A DNA stretch of 31,515 nucleotides, from the NCBI GenBank assembly GCA_002309345.1, contig DBWZ01000008.1, positions 1 to 31,515 of the forward strand, written 5' to 3'. Below, in pieces: positions 15,692 through 22,527 of this stretch. This stretch comes from Pseudobutyrivibrio sp. UBA1225. Its GTDB lineage: Bacteria > Bacillota > Clostridia > Lachnospirales > Lachnospiraceae. The translations under genes and the position numbers were made by a program. Position 1 is the first letter of the stretch. Every line of letters starts with the position of its first letter. The notes beneath the pieces were generated by a model, which was not told the DNA's origin, did no database searches, and saw only the letters and a program-made list of their open reading frames with translations.

Positions 15692-16303
15692 ATGGCAGAT
15701 TTGAGTTTAACTAAAGAACAACAAGATACTTTAGGCGAAATAGCAAATATAAGTATGGGGTCATCTGCAACATCCCTTAGCGCACTTCTAAACAATCTCA
15801 AAGTAGATATTACAACACCAAAAATTGATTTGATAAGAAGAAGTGAATCACTTGATGATTATCACAATGTTTGTGTGTTAGTTCATATAAATTATGTTAA
15901 AGGCTTATCAGGAAGCAACGTACTTATCCTTAAAGAAAGAGATGTAAAAATCATCGCTGATATTATGATGGGTGGCGATGGAACAAATATAACAGAAGGG
16001 GAGATTGGTGAGCTTCAGCTGTCAGCTGTTTCAGAGGCAATGAATCAGATGATGGGAAGCGCAGCAAGCTCAATGTCCCAATTATTAAACAGAGTGGTTG
16101 ATATTTCGCCACCGAAAACCGATAACATTGATGTAGAGAGTGTTAAAATCTTCGAAAGATTATTTGACTCTCCGGAAAGAGATTTTGTAAAAATCACATT
16201 CAAATTAAAAATAGGTACAATCGTAGATTCAGTTATGGTACAGCTGTATCCAGTTTCTTTTGCGCTGGATATGGTATCTCTATTTGAAAGAAAAGAAAAC
16301 TAG
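15692..16303 (+). CDS. CheC/FliY-type CheY-P phosphatase domain protein without a FliN domain
   Basis: A 203-residue protein with two copies of the CheC/FliY phosphatase helix. The first is D12-x3-E16-x2-N19 followed by Pro43; the second is SAVSEAMNQMMGSAASSMSQ (about 112-131), with Glu and Asn at the same spacing and SPP after it. Proteins with these motifs dephosphorylate CheY-P in chemotaxis. In FliY the domain is followed by a C-terminal SpoA/FliN domain of the flagellar switch; here the protein ends after the phosphatase part. The start is ATG 15692 behind AGGAGGAGGG; an ATG four bases earlier opens only a very short frame. The next gene begins 8 bp downstream, so the two are probably co-expressed. 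Confidence 0.85.
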   Translation: MADLSLTKEQQDTLGEIANISMGSSATSLSALLNNLKVDITTPKIDLIRRSESLDDYHNVCVLVHINYVKGLSGSNVLILKERDVKIIADIMMGGDGTNITEGEIGELQLSAVSEAMNQMMGSAASSMSQLLNRVVDISPPKTDNIDVESVKIFERLFDSPERDFVKITFKLKIGTIVDSVMVQLYPVSFALDMVSLFERKEN

Positions 16304-16311
16304 GGGGCCAC

Positions 16312-17859
16312 ATGGACGAGAACGGAAAAAGAATTCAAAGAGAAATTGCCAAGGACAAAATTCAGATTATTCTAGCTAGTATAGCCTTAGCTGTGCTGAT
16401 CATCATGCAATTCTACGTGATGATTAATTTCAAGAGCAATTTTATAGCTATGGCAGTTGGAACACTTCTGATGATAGTAGCACTATTTTTCCTTATAAGT
16501 GCTCTGATGGACATGACGCTAAAGACCAAAGAGGTAGAAGAGCAGAAGTATGAGGAAATATATAATGCCCAAAAAGCATCCTATCTCGTCATAAAAAAGA
16601 GCTTTGATGAATTAGAGCAGAGGCTTCGCGCAATGGAAGAAAGCAGTGCACTTCCTGCCGAAGATATTATCAATGCTCAAAAGGCCGTTGCAAAGGTTAC
16701 CATTTCAAGAAGTAAAGAAAACACCGATGCGCTGATGAACTCAAATGATGAGTTGATCAATCAGCTTTTATCAATACAAGAAAAGCTTGATAATAACAAC
16801 AACGAAATGATGGAAAAACAGCAGTCAATGCTCAAGGAATCAAACATTGATTTGCAGCAGAAGATTGCAGAGATAACAAGTCAGCTTTCAAATATCGAAG
16901 GTCGAATTCAAGGAGGAATTCCTGTTGCAGCAGCGCAGCCTGTTCAGATGGAGGCACCTGTAGATTTAGGCGCTGCAGTTGCAGAAGCACCAGTAGATAT
17001 CGCGCCTGAAATATCAGAGGCGCCAGCAGAGGAAGCTCCTGTAGAAGATTTGGGCATGGATTTGGATGCAGTAGTTGAAGAGCCAGCACTAGAGGAAGTA
17101 GCAGAGACAGATTTTGCAACTACTGATGCAGCAGATGAAGTAGGACTTGATATAGATGCTTTAACAGCCAAGGCACCAGCAGAAGAATCAGCCGACGATT
17201 TAGGATTAGATTTAGATGCGATAGTAGAGGAGCCTGCAGCAGAAGAAGTGCTTGAGGAAGAACCAGCAGATGGCGGAACCGACGAGGTTGGTTTAGATAT
17301 AGAAGCTCTAACAGCCGAGGCACCAGCAGAGGAAGCAACAGAAGATTTAGGATTAGATTTAGATGCAATAGTAGAGGAGCCTGCAGTAGAAGAAGCGCCT
17401 GAGGAAGAGCTAGCAGGTGGCGGAGCAGAAGAGGCAGGCTTAGACATAGAAGCCCTAACAGCTGAGGCACCAGCAGAAGAAGTATCAGAAGACTTAGGAA
17501 TAGATATTGATTCATTAGTGGAGGAGCCTGCAGCAGAAGAAGCACCAGCTGAAAATTCAGATATTGTAGATCTTGGAGTTGATTTAGATGCACTCTTAGA
17601 AGAAATCGGCGAAACTCCTGGCGTGGAAGAACTGGGAGAGGTAGTAGAGGAGCCAGTAGCTGAAGAAGCTGCAGCTGCCGAACCTGCACCGGAACCTGAA
17701 CCAGCTGCGGAACCAGAACCAGAGCCAACACCGGAGCCTGCTCCTGCAGTTGAAGAAAAGGCGGAAGAAATAGTTATTCCTGATGTTGGAGTTGATTTAT
17801 CAGATCCTAACAGGGTAATGAGTGCAGAAGAAATAGAAAAGCTTTTTGCAAATATTTAA
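16312..17859 (+). CDS. Membrane-anchored coiled-coil protein with acidic GLDIDAL-type repeats
   Basis: A 515-residue protein of unrecognised family. Two membrane helices lie at about residues 18-39 and 43-66. A long charged coiled coil follows (about 70-200). Then comes an Ala/Glu/Pro-rich acidic region (about 205-485) with eight copies of a short motif: GMDLDAVV, GLDIDALT, GLDLDAIV, GLDIEALT, GLDLDAIV, GLDIEALT, GIDIDSLV and GVDLDALL. The C-terminus ends VMSAEEIEKLFANI, which resembles the FliM/FliY N-terminal EIDALL peptide that binds CheY-P. Together with the upstream FliY-like phosphatase this suggests a CheY-P related scaffold at the membrane (inference). The ATG follows TAGGGGGCCAC. The acidic region contains a 147-bp tandem repeat. 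The terminator at 17875 ends the unit. Confidence 0.85.
   Translation: MDENGKRIQREIAKDKIQIILASIALAVLIIMQFYVMINFKSNFIAMAVGTLLMIVALFFLISALMDMTLKTKEVEEQKYEEIYNAQKASYLVIKKSFDELEQRLRAMEESSALPAEDIINAQKAVAKVTISRSKENTDALMNSNDELINQLLSIQEKLDNNNNEMMEKQQSMLKESNIDLQQKIAEITSQLSNIEGRIQGGIPVAAAQPVQMEAPVDLGAAVAEAPVDIAPEISEAPAEEAPVEDLGMDLDAVVEEPALEEVAETDFATTDAADEVGLDIDALTAKAPAEESADDLGLDLDAIVEEPAAEEVLEEEPADGGTDEVGLDIEALTAEAPAEEATEDLGLDLDAIVEEPAVEEAPEEELAGGGAEEAGLDIEALTAEAPAEEVSEDLGIDIDSLVEEPAAEEAPAENSDIVDLGVDLDALLEEIGETPGVEELGEVVEEPVAEEAAAAEPAPEPEPAAEPEPEPTPEPAPAVEEKAEEIVIPDVGVDLSDPNRVMSAEEIEKLFANI
17143..17583 (+). repeat. 147-bp (49-codon) tandem repeat inside the acidic-repeat gene
   Basis: The unit beginning GGACTTGATATAGATGCT at 17143 recurs at 17290 and 17437, each exactly 147 bp apart. 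Each unit encodes GLDI(D/E)ALTA(K/E)APAEE, then a second half-motif (GLDLDAIV or GIDIDSLV). Copies differ at many third positions, so they are old or diverging. Confidence 0.85.
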
Positions 17860-17874
17860 GTAAGAAAAACGTAT

Positions 17875-17912
17875 TACCTGTCTCATTTTGAGGCAGGTAT
17901 TCTTTTATCTAC
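17875..17912 (+). terminator. Terminator after the acidic-repeat gene
   Basis: TACCTGTCTC, loop ATTTT, GAGGCAGGTA (17875-17899) with one G-T pair, followed by TTCTTTTATCT. Confidence 0.88.
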
Positions 17913-18005
17913 AGATAAAAATAAGGCAAAAAATAAAATGAACGAGTATTCAGAATTTTCCAGTAAAAAAACTTCAAAAAAATAGTAAAAAATTAAAAAA
18001 AAGGC

Positions 18006-18034
18006 TTGCAAAATAACTTAGTAGGCTATATACT
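18006..18034 (+). promoter_or_regulatory. tRNA-Lys promoter
   Basis: TTGCAA at 18006-18011, 17 bp, TATACT at 18029-18034, ending 35 bp before the tRNA. Confidence 0.8.
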
Positions 18035-18069
18035 TATATTCGTTGCTGAGGCAAACAACAAGTAAATAG

Positions 18070-18142
18070 GCGCGATTAGCTCAGCTGGCAGAGCACCTGA
18101 CTCTTAATCAGGGTGTCCAGGGTTCGAACCCCTGATCGCGCA
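18070..18142 (+). tRNA. tRNA-Lys, anticodon CTT
   Basis: A 73-nt cloverleaf with every stem perfectly paired: acceptor GCGCGAT/ATCGCGC, D stem GCTC/GAGC, anticodon stem CCTGA/TCAGG with loop CTCTTAA (anticodon CTT), T stem CAGGG/CCCTG with loop TTCGAAC. The discriminator is A and no CCA is encoded. Confidence 0.98.
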
Positions 18143-18146
18143 CTTA

Positions 18147-18180
18147 AAAAGCATCGAGATAATCTCGATGCTTTATTTAT
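18147..18180. terminator. Bidirectional terminator between tRNA-Lys and trmB
   Basis: AAGCATCGAGA, loop TAA, TCTCGATGCTT (18149-18173), an 11-bp perfect stem with T-rich sequence on one side and A-rich on the other. It can stop both tRNA-Lys and the convergent trmB transcript. Confidence 0.9.
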
Positions 18181-18230
18181 TGCTTGATTTATGGAAAGTA
18201 CTTTTTTATCTCCTATAAAGAAAACAACAC

Positions 18231-18875
18231 CTATCTACTAGCTATTAATTTAAATATAGGATTTCCTTTAGAAGAAAACTTTTCTTCGTACTCAGTCATT
18301 ACATTTCCTTCATTCATAGATGCATCGTTATGCAAATCGTAAGTAACTGCATCTAGCTTCCAGAGGGGATGGTTGTTGATTTCCTCAACACTAAAATCAA
18401 ACAAATCCTTGTTATCAGTTTTAAATTCAATATGACCGCCTGCCACAAGGATAGAATTATATCTGTTAAGGAAGTTGGAAGAAGTAAGCCTGCGCTTGCT
18501 ATGTCTGTCCTTTGGCCAAGGATCGCTAAAGTTTAAATAAATTCTATCAACCTCGTGAGCATCAAAGATTTCAAGAATATCTGCTGCATCAAAGCAGATG
18601 AATCTGAGGTTTGGAATATCTTCGTCTTCAACCTTTTGAATAGCTCTAAGAAGAACTGAAGTGTAGCGTTCAATGCCGATGTAGTTGATATTTGGATTGT
18701 TCTTTGCAAGAGTGGTGATAAATTGACCCTTTCCCATTCCAATCTCGATATACAAAGGATTATCATTTCCAAATAATTCTGATTTATATTTGCCCTTAAA
18801 GCTTGCAGGGTCGTTAATACAATAAGGACTTTCAGCAACAACCTGGTCAGCCCCAGGAATATTTCTTAATCTCAT
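18231..18875 (-). CDS. trmB: tRNA (guanine-46-N7)-methyltransferase TrmB
   Basis: A 214-residue SAM-dependent enzyme that methylates G46 in the tRNA variable loop. The SAM motif is YIEIGMGKGQFITTLA in the first third. The family signature FSDPWPKDRHSKRRL lies in the middle, and FKTDNKDLFDFSVEEI follows. I set the start at the ATG ending at 18875 (protein MRLRNIPGADQ) because GGAGGTATAT stands directly before it; an in-frame ATG 21 bp upstream would add seven residues and has no such site. It is on the minus strand and converges on tRNA-Lys. Confidence 0.95.
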   Translation of the reverse strand: MRLRNIPGADQVVAESPYCINDPASFKGKYKSELFGNDNPLYIEIGMGKGQFITTLAKNNPNINYIGIERYTSVLLRAIQKVEDEDIPNLRFICFDAADILEIFDAHEVDRIYLNFSDPWPKDRHSKRRLTSSNFLNRYNSILVAGGHIEFKTDNKDLFDFSVEEINNHPLWKLDAVTYDLHNDASMNEGNVMTEYEEKFSSKGNPIFKLIASR

Positions 18876-18941
18876 ATATACCTCCATTAAAAACAAACAC
18901 GAATATAATACATGATTTTAGCTAAAAACGAAAGATAGGTA

Positions 18942-18971
18942 TTGCGAAGGAGCAAAAACTAAAGTTATACT
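18942..18971 (+). promoter_or_regulatory. Candidate promoter of the carboxypeptidase gene
   Basis: TTGCGA at 18942-18947, 18 bp, TATACT at 18966-18971, 25 bp before the chosen ATG. Confidence 0.6.
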
Positions 18972-18996
18972 AGAAAGAGCGTAAAAGGATGTGAAT

Positions 18997-20388
18997 ATGA
19001 AAATGAAAAGATTGTTGGCGAAGTTATTAAGCTTCGCATTGATTATTGGAACAGCTGTACAAATAAACACGAAGACAGTAAAGGCAGCAGATTATTGGCC
19101 AGGCGGAGTTGATGTTGTGGCAGAATCTGCGGTAGTCATGGAAGTGGAAACTGGGACGATTCTTTATGCCAAGAATATGGATGACAAGCATTTCCCAGCC
19201 AGTATCACCAAGATAATGACAGCCCTTGTTGTACTAGAGCACTGCAGCTTAGACGAAACAGTTACTTTTTCTTCTGACGCGGTTTACGGAACGGAGCTTG
19301 GTTCTTCAAGTATCGCTAGAGATGTTAACGAAGAAATGACAGTTGAGCAAACCCTCTATGGGATGATGCTCGAATCTGCCAACGAATGCGCTCACGCTCT
19401 AGGTGAACATGTGGCAGGAGATGTCCCATCATTTGCAAAAATGATGAATGAAAAAGCAAAAGAATTGGGCTGTACCAACACTCATTTCAATAATACCAAC
19501 GGTTTGCCAGATGACGACCATTATACAAGTGCTCACGATATGGCTTTAATTGCCAGAGCAGCCTACAAAATACCAAAGTTTGCAGAGATTACTGGAACCA
19601 AGAATTACACGATTCCACCTACAAACAAGCATCCAGATCCAACACCACTTAACAATCATCACTGTATGCTTCACTACTATAAGACGAATGAATACCTGTA
19701 TGATTATTGCGTGGGCGGTAAAACCGGATATACGGTAGTTGCAGGAGCAACCCTAGTTACATACGCAAAAAAAGATGGCATGACATTGGTTTGCGTAGTA
19801 ATGAAGGATGATGTTAGAAATCAGTATTACGATACAAGAAGCCTGTTTGATTACAGCTTTGATAACTTTACTATCTATAGCGTAGCTGATTTTGCTTCCA
19901 TTGCAGAAAATGACACTAAGATTACTGGTACGCTCAGCGAAAATAGCGAGCTTATCAAGGTAGATGATAGTGGTATTATCGTAATTCCGAAGACAGCAAG
20001 TGTCCTTGATGTTAAATCCTCGGTGGTTCCGTATACCGATCCTAATAATTCATCTGTTGTAGGTCAGCTTCAATATACCTATGCTGATAGACCAGTGGGA
20101 AATGCGAATTTGATTTATACAAACGCAGAGGTTGAGAGCTATCCATTTGATAACATCCCTAAGAAAAAGGGAGGTAGTGGCAAGGATTATATCCAGGTAG
20201 ATTATCCTAAAATAGGACTAGTCATACTTTTGATTATAGTTCTGTTCTTAATCTTGAAGTTTATTAAGAGTAAGTCTAGCGAGATCCTATTATTTAAGCA
20301 TAGATTCTTCAGCAGACGCAGAAGAATGCCAAAAAGCAACATGACAATCATCAGAAGGAATGGTAAAGGGCGTCGCAGACGTCGATAA
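18997..20388 (+). CDS. D-alanyl-D-alanine carboxypeptidase (PBP5-like, serine type)
   Basis: A 463-residue exported enzyme that trims the terminal D-Ala of peptidoglycan stem peptides. The signal peptide runs from MKMKRLLAKLLSFALIIGTA to a likely cut after VKA (about residue 30). The active-site motifs are in order: S69-I-T-K72, S127-A-N129 and K242-T-G244. After the catalytic domain comes a second, beta-rich domain of about 110 residues. Then a membrane helix (VILLIIVLFLILKFI) and a very basic C-terminal tail ending KGRRRRR follow, instead of the amphipathic helix of classic PBP5. The ORF could open at GTG 18991, but AAAAGGAT is too close to it, so ATG 18997 is preferred. Confidence 0.94.
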   Translation: MKMKRLLAKLLSFALIIGTAVQINTKTVKAADYWPGGVDVVAESAVVMEVETGTILYAKNMDDKHFPASITKIMTALVVLEHCSLDETVTFSSDAVYGTELGSSSIARDVNEEMTVEQTLYGMMLESANECAHALGEHVAGDVPSFAKMMNEKAKELGCTNTHFNNTNGLPDDDHYTSAHDMALIARAAYKIPKFAEITGTKNYTIPPTNKHPDPTPLNNHHCMLHYYKTNEYLYDYCVGGKTGYTVVAGATLVTYAKKDGMTLVCVVMKDDVRNQYYDTRSLFDYSFDNFTIYSVADFASIAENDTKITGTLSENSELIKVDDSGIIVIPKTASVLDVKSSVVPYTDPNNSSVVGQLQYTYADRPVGNANLIYTNAEVESYPFDNIPKKKGGSGKDYIQVDYPKIGLVILLIIVLFLILKFIKSKSSEILLFKHRFFSRRRRMPKSNMTIIRRNGKGRRRRR

Positions 20389-20435
20389 CGACAATAATTG
20401 TCCTGATATCATTCAAAAACGACAAAAACCAAACA

Positions 20436-20471
20436 AAAAAGACAGCCGATATTTTAAAAGGCTGTCTTTTT
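20436..20471. terminator. Bidirectional terminator after the carboxypeptidase gene
   Basis: AAAAAGACAGCC, a 12-base loop, GGCTGTCTTTTT. It lies between convergent genes and can serve both strands. Confidence 0.9.
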
Positions 20472-20517
20472 ATATTTTTATAGACTGTGGAATAATTTTA
20501 CTTGTGTAAGAAACAAT

Positions 20518-21030
20518 CTAGTGATTTATCAGACTTTTAATTAAAATTTCTAGCTGATGTTTGTTGTTTGTAAACAATATGATGCCATTTGAAGAGTTTA
20601 TCATGGTGATAACCTTGTCGGCAAAAGTATCAGATTCAGAGAGTAGCTGATAGAGGTAATCCTTGTATTGGCCGTCGGCCTTTAGGAATAATGTTTCGTA
20701 TTCCTTGAAAGGAACCAATGAAGCATTTGTTTTTTGTAAGAGGAAAGCAATCTCTTTGTCTTGGTTAAGCTGAGCCTCGGTTTTGTTGATGATAAAGTAT
20801 CCACGATCGTCCTTTGGCATGCCAAGTGCCTTTACTGCACGTTGAACCTGCTTGGTCAAACTATCGCTGGCAGGATACAGAGACTGAAAATATTTCATGA
20901 AATCCGCGGCCGTCTTAAAGTGCTCATTAGTACCGCGCTCTAGAACCTCAGTCATCAAAATCTTTTTAATTACATTCTCACACTCCTTACGAGAAGGATT
21001 CTTTCTAAGATTAATTGTATTCTCGGACAT
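20518..21030 (-). CDS. Uncharacterised protein, possibly a distant ArgR-like regulator
   Basis: A 170-residue soluble protein. The N-terminal part (about 15-85) is helical and ends in SLTKQVQRAVKALGMPKDDRGYFII, which could be a winged-helix recognition helix and wing, as in arginine repressors (pattern SxxTxSRDIKELxLxKVxxxxGxY). The C-terminal part ends GIILFTNNKHQLEILIKSL, similar in pattern to the ArgR oligomer domain (TILVxxxxxxxAexlxxxL). The GDD aspartates that hold arginine in ArgR are not present (SSNG there). The family is therefore uncertain; I call it ArgR-like only on pattern. The ATG is preceded by AGGGGGAAAAT. It lies on the minus strand, with its 5' end facing the giant palindrome. 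Confidence 0.7.
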   Translation of the reverse strand: MSENTINLRKNPSRKECENVIKKILMTEVLERGTNEHFKTAADFMKYFQSLYPASDSLTKQVQRAVKALGMPKDDRGYFIINKTEAQLNQDKEIAFLLQKTNASLVPFKEYETLFLKADGQYKDYLYQLLSESDTFADKVITMINSSNGIILFTNNKHQLEILIKSLINH

Positions 21031-21419
21031 ATTTTCCCCCTAAACGACAAAAATTTCTGAACCTAGTTACAGTATACGACAGTCAAACTCAAAAATAAAG
21101 ACTTTCCCCTGTCCCCCAATATCGTAAATAGTTCCCGCCCCCCTCAGGGCTAGCCACCAGTCCTCTAGGCTGACAATTGAGCTAAGATTGTAGATTTTCT
21201 AAATGCTAAAATGCGCCATCTGTGAGTGTGCGTTCATCGATTTTACAATTCGAAGGGGTTGTTATGTCCCTGACGGACATGTTTAAGTTTAAATAATAGT
21301 TCCACAAACTAGACTTAGTACAATTGCACGCAAATCCATTTACCAAGTGAAATAACGAAATAGCTTTTGTTTGATTGGGCACCGCGCTCTAGTTCAGTCC
21401 ATTTCACCTTCGCGCTCTC

Positions 21420-21437
21420 GGCGCCGTCCATGGCGCC
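21420..21437. repeat. Tip hairpin of the palindrome
   Basis: GGCGCC, GTCCAT, GGCGCC. It is GC-rich and lies in the central loop. Confidence 0.8.
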
Positions 21438-21572
21438 TCGTGCCCAATCAAAGCAAAAGACTATTTCTATTTCACTAGGCGCATTTCAATGCGCTGCAAT
21501 TGCTACTAAGCTAGTTTGTGGAACTATTTGTTTTAAGTATATTTCATGTCCGCTCAGGGACAAACAATCACT

Positions 21573-21608
21573 TTCCCGATTTGCAAATTATATGTAGCAA
21601 ATCGGGAA
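21573..21608. repeat. Extra hairpin 1 in the right arm of the palindrome
   Basis: TTCCCGATTTGC (21573-21584), 12-base loop, GCAAATCGGGAA (21597-21608), perfect 12-bp stem. It has no partner in the left arm. Confidence 0.85.
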
Positions 21609-21611
21609 CAC

Positions 21612-21651
21612 GACCTGCCCATCAGCAAAGCTGATTTTTAATGGGCAGGTC
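21612..21651. repeat. Extra hairpin 2 in the right arm of the palindrome
   Basis: GACCTGCCCAT (21612-21622) with ATGGGCAGGTC (21641-21651), and an inner ATCAGC/GCTGAT stem. It has no partner in the left arm. Confidence 0.85.
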
Positions 21652-21831
21652 TCCTTGTACAGAATTGTAAATAGTTGAACGCACACTCACAAATAAAGAT
21701 GGCGCATTAGCATTTTTAGAAAATCTAAATCTTATGCGACGTCAGCCTAGAGGACTGGTGGCTAGCCCTGAGGGGGGGCGGGAACCCGTTAAGTATGCCT
21801 GGGGACAGGGGAAACCAAGATACTTGGGGAT

Positions 21832-21860
21832 TTGACAGTCGTATAGAGGAATGGGATAAT
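21832..21860 (+). promoter_or_regulatory. Promoter of the AbiEi/AbiEii-like operon, -35 box inside the palindrome end
   Basis: TTGACA at 21832-21837 lies within the right terminal repeat. After 17 bp comes GATAAT at 21855-21860, in the flanking DNA, 40 bp before the chosen ATG. All -35 bases match the consensus. Confidence 0.8.
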
Positions 21861-21900
21861 AGTAGATAATTACCTCGTCATAAGAATAGGAGTGGAAAAA

Positions 21901-22527
21901 ATGCTATTATCGAGAGACGAAAAGAAACAGTTTCAATTAGAGCAAATTAATGATTTGGTGGAGAAAAATGGCGGCTTGGTGAAGACAAGCGAAATAGAAG
22001 CCCTTGGGGTTGATTATCGAAGGGTTTTAGCCTTTGTGGAAGAGGGTTATCTGATAAGGGTGAAAAGCGGCTATTATACCACCAAGTATTTTGAGTGTTC
22101 TGAGGATCAGTGGATACTCAAGCTATTTGGCGAGGACGGTATTCTTACGATGGAGTCGGCACTTTACGTTTATGGCTACTTGAAGGATAGACCGTATAAG
22201 TGGAGCATCGCCATCAATAAAAACACTAGCAAGTCGAGGTTTAACATTGATTATCCAATTGTTGAGCCATACTATTCTGAGCCAGAGGTTATGGAGCTTG
22301 GGGTTGAAGAGACAGATTTTGCCGGCGGCAAAATGAAGATATATACAAAAGAGCGATTAATCTGCGACGTCTTAAAGTATCAGGAAAAGATGGATAGAGA
22401 GGATTTCAAAAAAGGTGTGTGGTCATACATCATGGATGAAAAGAAAGATGTTGCAAAGCTTATGGAATACGCCAAGGAGCGAAAGGTACTTAAGAAGGTT
22501 CAAAACATGGTAGGAGTTTGGTTGTAA
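21901..22527 (+). CDS. AbiEi-type antitoxin / transcriptional regulator
   Basis: A 208-residue protein of the AbiEi family, the antitoxin and repressor of type IV toxin-antitoxin systems. An N-terminal winged helix is seen as NGGLVKTSEIEALGVDYRRV followed by GYLIRVKSGYY (about residues 20-60). The C-terminal part contains the family stretch YTKERLICDVLKYQEKMDRE and the closing VLKKVQNMVGVWL. The ATG 21901 lies 9 bp after TAGGAG; an in-frame GTG at 21892 sits right on the ribosome site and is less likely. The promoter -35 box lies in the palindrome end. The next gene starts with TAATG overlap, as toxin-antitoxin pairs usually do. Confidence 0.85.
   Translation: MLLSRDEKKQFQLEQINDLVEKNGGLVKTSEIEALGVDYRRVLAFVEEGYLIRVKSGYYTTKYFECSEDQWILKLFGEDGILTMESALYVYGYLKDRPYKWSIAINKNTSKSRFNIDYPIVEPYYSEPEVMELGVEETDFAGGKMKIYTKERLICDVLKYQEKMDREDFKKGVWSYIMDEKKDVAKLMEYAKERKVLKKVQNMVGVWL

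Larger units (their letters stand above)
21073..21845. mobile_element. 773-bp imperfect palindromic (foldback, MITE-like) element, non-coding
   Basis: The two halves are mutual reverse complements in a series of matched blocks with looser sequence between. Ends: 21073-21087 with 21831-21845 (14 of 15 bases, TATACGACWGTCAAA). Second block: 21103-21116 with 21801-21814 (perfect). Third: 21131-21174 with 21741-21785 (44 of 45, one C missing in the left C run). Fourth: 21184-21236 with 21676-21733 (strong but gapped). Inner blocks: 21265-21281 with 21545-21562; 21296-21328 with 21495-21527; 21346-21382 with 21440-21476. The tip near 21383-21440 carries GGCGCC-GTCCAT-GGCGCC. Third-block arms are GC-rich in an AT-rich genome. 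TA follows each end, so a TA target duplication is possible. No transposase or supported ORF lies inside. It may be a mobile foldback element or a large structured RNA; I lean to the first. Confidence 0.8.
21031..21900. other. 870-bp gene-free region containing the giant palindrome
   Basis: There is no supported gene. Left of the palindrome, 21031-21072 holds only the ribosome site and leader of the minus-strand gene. Right of it, 21846-21900 holds the -10 box and leader of the AbiEi-like gene. Confidence 0.85.

Noticed and set aside
16944..17447. 167-residue Ser/Ala-rich minus-strand open frame
   Set aside because: It is another shadow of the same repeat, with no ribosome site.
17120..17731. 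203-residue minus-strand open frame rich in Leu, Pro and Gln
   Set aside because: It is an antisense shadow of the Glu/Ala/Pro repeat of the acidic-repeat gene; the low-complexity composition follows from that repeat, and it has no start signal.
21058..21087. Promoter from the left palindrome end for the minus-strand gene
   Set aside because: TTGACT is present, but no acceptable -10 box is found at 16-18 bp (GGTTCA at 17).
21367..21597. 76-residue plus-strand open frame in the palindrome
   Set aside because: It crosses the symmetry centre, has no ribosome site and no known motif; it is a chance frame in structured DNA.
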